This document shows, in pieces, positions 58,682 through 64,000 of a stretch of 64,000 nt of DNA (position 1 is its first letter; every line of letters starts with the position of its first letter). The stretch lies in NCBI RefSeq assembly GCF_012584455.1, contig NZ_JABAEB010000001.1, positions 478,799 to 542,798 of the forward strand. The letters run 5' to 3'. The notes under the pieces are model-generated. The model was not told the DNA's origin, made no database searches, and saw only the letters and a program-made list of their open reading frames with translations. Made by a program: the position numbers and the translations under genes. The stretch is from Shewanella oncorhynchi. GTDB lineage: Bacteria; Pseudomonadota; Gammaproteobacteria; Enterobacterales; Shewanellaceae.

Positions 58682-59635
58682 ATGTACAAGTTTAACCCGC
58701 AGCGAATTCAGATTGGGATCAGTGCTTGCTTATTAGGGGAGAAGGTTCGTTTTGATGGCGGACATAAAAATTCGACCTATTGTAATCAAGAGATTAAGCA
58801 ATTTTTCGATTATGTGCCCATCTGTCCTGAAATGGCGATTGGCTTAGGTGCACCCCGGAAAAGTATCCGACTAGTCCGTGATGGGGAAACCATCTTAGTT
58901 CAGAGTGGTGACGGTAGCTTAGATGTGACCGATAAGCTCAATGAATACAGCGAAAACAAGGTTGAAGAGCTCGATTTCCTCGGAGGATACTTACTTTGCG
59001 CTAAGTCGCCAACCTGCGGCATGGAGCGGGTAACAGAGTATAAAATTGGCACTAACAATGGTTCTAAGTCTGGCATTGGTGTATTTGCTCGCAAATTGAT
59101 GGAACGATATCCACTATTGCCCGTGGAAGAAGAAGGCCGCTTGCATGACATGGTGCTGCGGGAGAATTTTTTCACCCGCGTTTATGCCTATCACGATTGG
59201 CACCTGATGAAACATGAAGGGCTGACTAAGCATAAGTTAGTGAAGTTTCATTCTCGCTATAAATACCTATTGATGGCACACAGCCCGACATGGTATCGCG
59301 AGCTTGGGCCGATAGTGGCCAATATTGAGGATCTTGAGCAAAGCGCGACCCGCTACTTTGAAGGTTTTATGACGGCGCTGAAAATTAATGCGACCCGTAA
59401 AAATCATACCAGTACGCTGCAGCATATTCAGGGTTACTTTAAAAAGCATTTGAGCAAAGAGCAAAAGACAGAACTGTCTGAAGCGATTATGAAATATCGC
59501 CAAGGTCTATTGCCGTTATTAGTACCTATCACGCTCATTAACCATTATTTACGCGAATTTCCAACACCTTATATTGAAGAGCAAGTGTACTTAAACCCTC
59601 ATCCTGAGGCGTTAAAGCTGCGCTATGCCTATTAA
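58682..59635 (+). CDS. DUF523-DUF1722 fusion protein (YbgA-like)
   Basis: 317 residues. The N-terminal DUF523 domain (about 1-150) contains IGISACLLGEKVRFDGGHK, a cysteine pair region CPEMAIGLG, and LLCAKSPTCGMERV; the cysteines may bind a cluster as in thiouracil desulfidase (TudS). The C-terminal DUF1722 (YbgA) domain (about 190-310) has HKLVKFHSRYKYLLMAHSP and ends LNPHPEALKLRYAY. The role is unknown, but YbgA is also paired with photolyase genes in E. coli. It is the first gene of the operon. AAGGAG precedes the ATG. Confidence 0.88.
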   Translation: MYKFNPQRIQIGISACLLGEKVRFDGGHKNSTYCNQEIKQFFDYVPICPEMAIGLGAPRKSIRLVRDGETILVQSGDGSLDVTDKLNEYSENKVEELDFLGGYLLCAKSPTCGMERVTEYKIGTNNGSKSGIGVFARKLMERYPLLPVEEEGRLHDMVLRENFFTRVYAYHDWHLMKHEGLTKHKLVKFHSRYKYLLMAHSPTWYRELGPIVANIEDLEQSATRYFEGFMTALKINATRKNHTSTLQHIQGYFKKHLSKEQKTELSEAIMKYRQGLLPLLVPITLINHYLREFPTPYIEEQVYLNPHPEALKLRYAY

Positions 59636-59695
59636 CGTTTACCTAATCGCATTCAGTTGATTTTAGCTTTTGATTTAGTGAGTTATTACTGAAAT

Positions 59696-60727
59696 ATGAA
59701 ACAAACTATAGAGAACACGGCCCACACAGAACCCAATGGTGAGATATTACTCCCCATTGGTGAAGTGTCGGCCTTAACGGGCGTGAATGCCGTGACCTTA
59801 AGGGCATGGCAGCGCCGTTTTGGCTTAGTGATCCCTGCACGTACACCCAAGGGACACAGATTATATACGAGCGAAAATATCCAAGAAATCCATGAGATTA
59901 ATGCATGGCTAGCTAAAGGTGTTGCGATCAGTAAGGTTAAACCTTTGCTGATGAGTGCTGCTAAATCTTCGTTTACAGAAATAGTTCAAACCCAAGCCAT
60001 TGATTTATGGTGCGAGCAAGTCACTGCGCTCAATACGGCATTATTCGATTTCAATCAGCACAAATTACAGCAGATATTAGATGATGCATTTGGCTTATAT
60101 CCTTTCCAATTGGTGAAAGAAAAGTTGCTACAACCTTGGCTTAATCAACTCGAGGACTTAGTGAATGAGCGGCTTGATGCCGAGTTAATTATTGCTTGGT
60201 TAAAGAGCGAGTTACTTAACCGAGTGGGTGGACGTCATGCCTTTAATGGGCAGGCCGTGACGGCGAGAATCGCTGTGGTGAGTCTATCCCGTGGGGTACA
60301 TACCTCGCTTAATTCCACCCGCACTAACATTTTGTTTTCTCTACTTCTATCGCTCGAGTTAGCGTCGCTGCGGGTATCGGTTATTGATCTTGGCGAGCAA
60401 GCCATGGGCAGTTTACCTTTGCTGCGAGGCAGGCTTAACGTCGATGCACTTTTGCTTATTCCCGACTCAAATCATTCGGGTTCTGAACAGACTGAAATGC
60501 TGACTGTATTGGAACAAATGACTTTCCCATGCTGGTTTATGGGGCCTTTTGCGCCAACGTTAAGCTTTTTATCTGCTTTTTTGGCGTCTTCGACGACGGA
60601 CTTGATTGGGAAAATGCCATCTCGTTTAGCGGGGAAGGTGAATAGAAGTCGTAAGCACAGTGGAAAGATGAATACCGTGAATCAAAGCGAGCAGATAAAT
60701 AGCGAGAAAAACAATGACATTAGCTAA
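59696..60727 (+). CDS. MerR family regulator (MlrA/BluR/LitR type)
   Basis: 343 residues. The N-terminal MerR helix-turn-helix reads LPIGEVSALTGVNAVTLRAWQRRFGLVIPARTPKGHRLY, the form found in MlrA, BluR and LitR/CarH. The middle and C-terminal part (about 90-300) looks like a cobalamin-binding-type fold, but I see neither the DXHXXG motif nor the usual W...EH pattern. B12-light sensing is therefore unlikely by sequence. Its end overlaps the phrB start by 14 bases. It probably controls this operon. Confidence 0.87.
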   Translation: MKQTIENTAHTEPNGEILLPIGEVSALTGVNAVTLRAWQRRFGLVIPARTPKGHRLYTSENIQEIHEINAWLAKGVAISKVKPLLMSAAKSSFTEIVQTQAIDLWCEQVTALNTALFDFNQHKLQQILDDAFGLYPFQLVKEKLLQPWLNQLEDLVNERLDAELIIAWLKSELLNRVGGRHAFNGQAVTARIAVVSLSRGVHTSLNSTRTNILFSLLLSLELASLRVSVIDLGEQAMGSLPLLRGRLNVDALLLIPDSNHSGSEQTEMLTVLEQMTFPCWFMGPFAPTLSFLSAFLASSTTDLIGKMPSRLAGKVNRSRKHSGKMNTVNQSEQINSEKNNDIS

Positions 60728-62216
60728 CGATTCAATGCAAATAGATTCAATTCCAATAAAAGTGCAGGGCAATAATGCACTGATGTGGTTTCGCCAAGAT
60801 TTACGCCTTGCCGATAATCAGGCATTAACCGCTGCTTGCGATTGGGCGCGGGAGAATGGCGTGGCACTTAAGGCCATTTACATTGCTACGCCAGCTCAGT
60901 GGCAGCGCCATGACGTTGCGCCCATTCAGTTGGATTTTATCGAACGTCATATCAATTTACTTGCCCAAGGACTGGCGAGTCTTGGTATTGGATTCGAGTT
61001 AATTCAGTTAGATACCTTTGCTGATGTACCTGAGTTTATCGGTCACTATTGCCAGCAACTGGGGATTGGTCGAGTGTTTGCTGGTCGCGAGCCTGAGATT
61101 AACGAGCAACAGCGCGACCAAGCCTGTATTCAATCGGGGATTCCTCTGGTGTTAACCGATGAGCATTGTTTGCTTAAGCCGGGCACTGTGCTGAATTTGT
61201 CCGGCGACATGTACAAGGTTTTCACTCCTTTTAGCCGTAAGTGGCGAGAAATTGCCGCCCGCCATGCCATTTTGCCGCTTCCTGTTCCGGCGCCACTTGG
61301 ACCTGTGTTGGCCGAGCCAAAGCCGCTTTTGTTTAACAATGTCACTAAAGTGTCGAGTGAACTTTGGGCTGCGGGAGAAGGGCAGGCAAAGCGTTTGCTC
61401 TCGGCATTTATTCAGCAGAAAGTGCAGGATTATAAGCAAGATAGGGATTTCCCCGCCATTGATGGCACTAGTTCAATTTCACCCTATCTGGCCATTGGTG
61501 TGGTGAGCCCAAGACAATGCGTTGCCGCGCTGCTGCATCAATTCCCTGAGGTGATTGTCGACGACACTAGCCCTGCTCGTACTTGGTTAAATGAGCTTAC
61601 TTGGCGTGAGTTTTACCGTCATTTGCTGGTGGCATTTCCCGATTTATCTAAGAATCACAATTTCAATCGTCAAGCCGACCATGTGCAGTGGCGCAATAAC
61701 CCGCAGGAGTTTGCTGCTTGGTGTGAAGGTCGTACTGGCTATCCGATTGTGGATGCGGCTATGCGCCAACTCAATCAAACGGGTTGGATGCACAATCGGC
61801 TGCGTATGGTGGTGGCGAGTTTCCTGACTAAACATCTGCTGATTGACTGGCGCTGGGGCGAGCGCTATTTCCGCCAAAAACTGATTGATGGTGACTTAGC
61901 CGCGAATAATGGCGGCTGGCAGTGGTCTGCGGGTTGTGGCTGCGATGCTCAGCCTTATTTCCGTATTTTTAATCCTATAAGCCAGAGTGAAAAGTTTGAT
62001 CCAGATGGCAGCTTTATCCGTAAGTATTTACCAGAGCTCGTATCTTGGGGAATTAAGCAATTACATCAACCCAGTACAGCGCAGACACCGTCCTTGTTTG
62101 AACAGCCGTTATTCAACACTAAAACGGCTTATCCAAGTGCGATTGTCGAGCACAGTGCAGCAAGAGCAAGGGCATTAACCGTATTAGGCGTATTGAAAAA
62201 GGCCACGGCCCAATAA
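60714..62216 (+). CDS. phrB: Deoxyribodipyrimidine photolyase
   Basis: 500 residues. The N-terminal antenna domain starts NALMWFRQDLRLADNQAL. The C-terminal FAD domain is canonical: WLNELTWREFYRHLL, GRTGYPIVDAAMRQL, QTGWMHNRLRMVVASFLTKHL and DPDGSFIRKYLPEL. It repairs cyclobutane pyrimidine dimers with blue light. It is co-transcribed with the MerR regulator (14-base overlap) and followed by the NTF2-like gene after 23 bases. Confidence 0.95.
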   Translation: MTLANDSMQIDSIPIKVQGNNALMWFRQDLRLADNQALTAACDWARENGVALKAIYIATPAQWQRHDVAPIQLDFIERHINLLAQGLASLGIGFELIQLDTFADVPEFIGHYCQQLGIGRVFAGREPEINEQQRDQACIQSGIPLVLTDEHCLLKPGTVLNLSGDMYKVFTPFSRKWREIAARHAILPLPVPAPLGPVLAEPKPLLFNNVTKVSSELWAAGEGQAKRLLSAFIQQKVQDYKQDRDFPAIDGTSSISPYLAIGVVSPRQCVAALLHQFPEVIVDDTSPARTWLNELTWREFYRHLLVAFPDLSKNHNFNRQADHVQWRNNPQEFAAWCEGRTGYPIVDAAMRQLNQTGWMHNRLRMVVASFLTKHLLIDWRWGERYFRQKLIDGDLAANNGGWQWSAGCGCDAQPYFRIFNPISQSEKFDPDGSFIRKYLPELVSWGIKQLHQPSTAQTPSLFEQPLFNTKTAYPSAIVEHSAARARALTVLGVLKKATAQ

Positions 62217-62239
62217 ATAGGATCAGGAGCAATAGCAAG

Positions 62240-62686
62240 ATGACAAACCAAGCGACGACTGAGACTAATACGCTTGTTGATGATTTTATTCAGCTTTATC
62301 AAGCTTTAAATAAAGATAACTTGCATCTGTTAGCTCAGGTTTATGACGACAATATTTGCTTTACCGATCCTATGCATCAAATCACAGGGCTAGCGTCGTT
62401 AACTCAGTACTTCGCGAAGTTATATAAGAATGTTAAGCATATTCAGTTTGAGATCAAAGAAGTGCAGCAGGATGCGAATCAAGCCGCGCTGTTTTGGCAG
62501 ATGGAATATAGCCACCCTAAGTTGAATAAAGGTGGGCTTATCCGTGTTGATGGCATGAGCCAACTTAAATTTAACGACAAGATTTATTTTCACAGGGATT
62601 ACTTCGACTTAGGGCAAATGTTGTATGAGCATTTACCTTGTATGGGCGGCCTTATCCGCTTACTCAAAGACAGGGCGGCAAAGTAA
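62240..62686 (+). CDS. NTF2-like (SnoaL-type) protein
   Basis: 148 residues with an NTF2-like cone fold: DDFIQLYQALNKDNLHLLAQVYDDNICFTDPMHQITG and FWQMEYSHPKLNKGGLIRVDGMSQLKF. These proteins often bind small ligands or act as isomerases; the role is unknown. It stands between phrB and the SDR gene, and its stop TAA overlaps the SDR ATG by one base. AGGAG precedes its ATG. Confidence 0.87.
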   Translation: MTNQATTETNTLVDDFIQLYQALNKDNLHLLAQVYDDNICFTDPMHQITGLASLTQYFAKLYKNVKHIQFEIKEVQQDANQAALFWQMEYSHPKLNKGGLIRVDGMSQLKFNDKIYFHRDYFDLGQMLYEHLPCMGGLIRLLKDRAAK

Positions 62687-63486
62687 TGGACGCTGTTAAG
62701 CCGATGAAAATAAATACAGTGCTGATTACAGGTGCAAGCTCAGGCATTGGATTGCAACTGGCGCAGGATTATTTGTCCCTAGGTTGGCATGTCATTGCCT
62801 GTGGCCGCTCGCTGCAAAGGTTAGATGCGTTAGCCTTGAATGAACTAGTAGGTGCTACGTTGTTAATTTTTGATATATCCCAGCGCGACCAAGTTCAACA
62901 AGCTGGCCAAAATGTAGCTGAGCTATTGGCGAAAACAGATTCTCAGCTCGATTTGGTCATTTTGAATGCGGGCAGTTGTGAATATATTGATGATGCTAAG
63001 GCTTTCGATGATGTGTTGTTCGAGCGCGTTATCCATACCAATCTAATTGCAATGGGATATTGCCTCGGGGCATTTTTACCTTTAATGCCTAGGGGGTCAC
63101 GTATTGGCTTAATGAGTTCTAGTGCTATTTATTTACCTTTCCCTCGCGCTGAAGCTTACGGCGCCTCTAAAGCCGGCGTGCAGTATTTAGCCTCGAGTCT
63201 TGCGCTCGATCTTGCCAAGAACGACATAGGCGTGAGCTTGATTTGCCCTGGTTTTGTGGCGACACCACTGACCGCAAAAAATGATTTTTCTATGCCAATG
63301 CAAGTGAGTGTACAAACCGCTTCTAAGGCGATACGTAATGGGCTGAAAGGTGGCAAGCGCGAGATCCATTTTCCGCGACGCTTTACTTATCTATTGAAGT
63401 TGATGTCGTTTTTACCTGCCTTTGTGTGGCAAAAAATGATTGCAAACGATACTCAAGCCAAGCCGCTAAAGGACAAGAGTTTATGA
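62686..63486 (+). CDS. Short-chain dehydrogenase/reductase
   Basis: 266 residues. The NAD(P)-binding motif TGASSGIG is near residue 15, the structural motif LNAGS at about residue 100, and the active-site YGASK at about residue 160, with a serine at SSS before it. Substrate is unknown. The ATG overlaps the NTF2-like gene stop by one base; an in-frame upstream ATG would lie inside that gene. Its stop overlaps the amine oxidase start by ATGA, so all three are tightly coupled. Confidence 0.9.
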   Translation: MDAVKPMKINTVLITGASSGIGLQLAQDYLSLGWHVIACGRSLQRLDALALNELVGATLLIFDISQRDQVQQAGQNVAELLAKTDSQLDLVILNAGSCEYIDDAKAFDDVLFERVIHTNLIAMGYCLGAFLPLMPRGSRIGLMSSSAIYLPFPRAEAYGASKAGVQYLASSLALDLAKNDIGVSLICPGFVATPLTAKNDFSMPMQVSVQTASKAIRNGLKGGKREIHFPRRFTYLLKLMSFLPAFVWQKMIANDTQAKPLKDKSL

Positions 63487-64000
63487 AAAATATCGCCATC
63501 ATCGGCACCGGCATTTCTGGATTAACCTGTGGCCATCTATTAAGCGAGTCGCACAGGGTTACAGTGTTTGAGGCCAATGACTATATCGGCGGCCACACGG
63601 CGACAGTCGATGTGGAGCATCAAGGGCAAACCTACGCTATAGACACAGGTTTCATCGTGTTTAATGACAGAACGTATCCACGATTTGAACGTTTATTGGC
63701 TCGCCTTAATGTCACCATATTACCGACTGAGATGAGTTTTAGCGTGCACAATGCTCTGACTGGGCTTGAATACAACGGCCACAATTTAGGCAGTTTGTTT
63801 GCCCAAAAGCGTAACCTCCTGAATCCACGCTTTTGGGCCTTTTTAAAAGAAATTTTGCGCTTCAATAAAGGCTGTAAGGCACTCTATCAACAGGATATTT
63901 ATCCCGAAGGTAACTTAGGTGATTATTTAGACAGTGAACACTTCTCACCATTTTTTGCTGAGCATTACATTTTGCCTATGGGTGCGGCGATTTGGTCTTC
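63483..64000 (+). CDS. FAD-dependent amine oxidase/oxidoreductase (partial)
   Basis: The first 172 residues of a gene that continues past the window. The N-terminus is a Rossmann dinucleotide-binding motif IAIIGTGISGLTCGHLL, then VTVFEANDYIGGHTATV and IDTGFIVFNDRTYPRF. This is the COG2907-type flavin oxidoreductase that is found next to SDR, DUF1365 and cyclopropane fatty-acid synthase genes in RpoE-ChrR regulons, so those genes may follow. The start overlaps the SDR stop by ATGA. Confidence 0.9.
   Translation, partial: MKNIAIIGTGISGLTCGHLLSESHRVTVFEANDYIGGHTATVDVEHQGQTYAIDTGFIVFNDRTYPRFERLLARLNVTILPTEMSFSVHNALTGLEYNGHNLGSLFAQKRNLLNPRFWAFLKEILRFNKGCKALYQQDIYPEGNLGDYLDSEHFSPFFAEHYILPMGAAIWS

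Overview
The window looks like chromosomal DNA of a Shewanella species or a very close relative in the Alteromonadales. The signs are an OmcA/MtrC-type multihaem outer-membrane cytochrome, the pairs valS-holC and pepA/lptFG, a yqiJ-yqiK flotillin pair, a secreted GH18 chitinase, and a photolyase operon of the kind known from Shewanella and Vibrio. Base composition is moderate and even, except for an AT-rich patch near 23.9-24.8 kb. I see one tRNA gene and no rRNA, CRISPR array, insertion sequence or prophage. The species cannot be fixed from this sequence alone.

Layout. 0-8.4 kb: tRNA-Arg, then valS and holC (minus), pepA (minus), and divergent lptF-lptG for LPS export. 8.4-11.8 kb: small minus-strand genes (RDD, DUF2960-like, DUF486, GNAT) and an M32 carboxypeptidase. 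12.2-14.7 kb: yqiJ-yqiK. 14.8-20.9 kb: an eleven-haem lipoprotein cytochrome, divergent from an operon of a Tat/lipobox 4x[4Fe-4S] ferredoxin, a YdhV-like aldehyde ferredoxin oxidoreductase and an unknown protein. 20.9-24.8 kb: solute-binding protein, DUF2913, thioredoxin-fold protein, an ankyrin protein and an AT-rich gene split by an in-frame amber codon. 24.9-31.9 kb: rhlE, an Aer-like receptor, an HD-GYP protein and aminopeptidase P. 32.3-36.9 kb: ROK kinase, the chitinase behind a NagR-like operator and a c-di-GMP-I riboswitch, and an FKBP isomerase.

37-44.4 kb: atoE, HPP protein and divergent TetR regulator with paired operators, DUF1294 and DUF418 membrane proteins, a 23-bp tandem repeat, then a nucleobase-salvage group (fungal-type cytosine deaminase, LysR, xapA-like phosphorylase). 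44.5-48 kb: DUF4442, DUF368 and an RCC1-repeat protein. 48-52 kb: a cysteine-catabolism locus with cyuA, ridA, a YheO-like regulator and the divergent transporter cyuP. 52-55.3 kb: a porin, small binding protein and chemoreceptor operon. 56-57.7 kb: a Tat-exported transglutaminase-like protein coupled to merT/merP-like genes with no mercuric reductase nearby. 58.7-64 kb: a tightly coupled operon of DUF523-DUF1722, MerR regulator, phrB, NTF2-like protein, SDR and an FAD amine oxidase that runs off the window, behind a candidate ECF-sigma promoter.

Most of the window is ordinary core genome. The most interesting parts are the dual control of the chitinase, the oxidoreductase/eleven-haem cytochrome neighbourhood, the porin-binding protein-chemoreceptor operon, the transglutaminase-merTP group and the split AT-rich gene. 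Functions are read from remembered family motifs without database searches.
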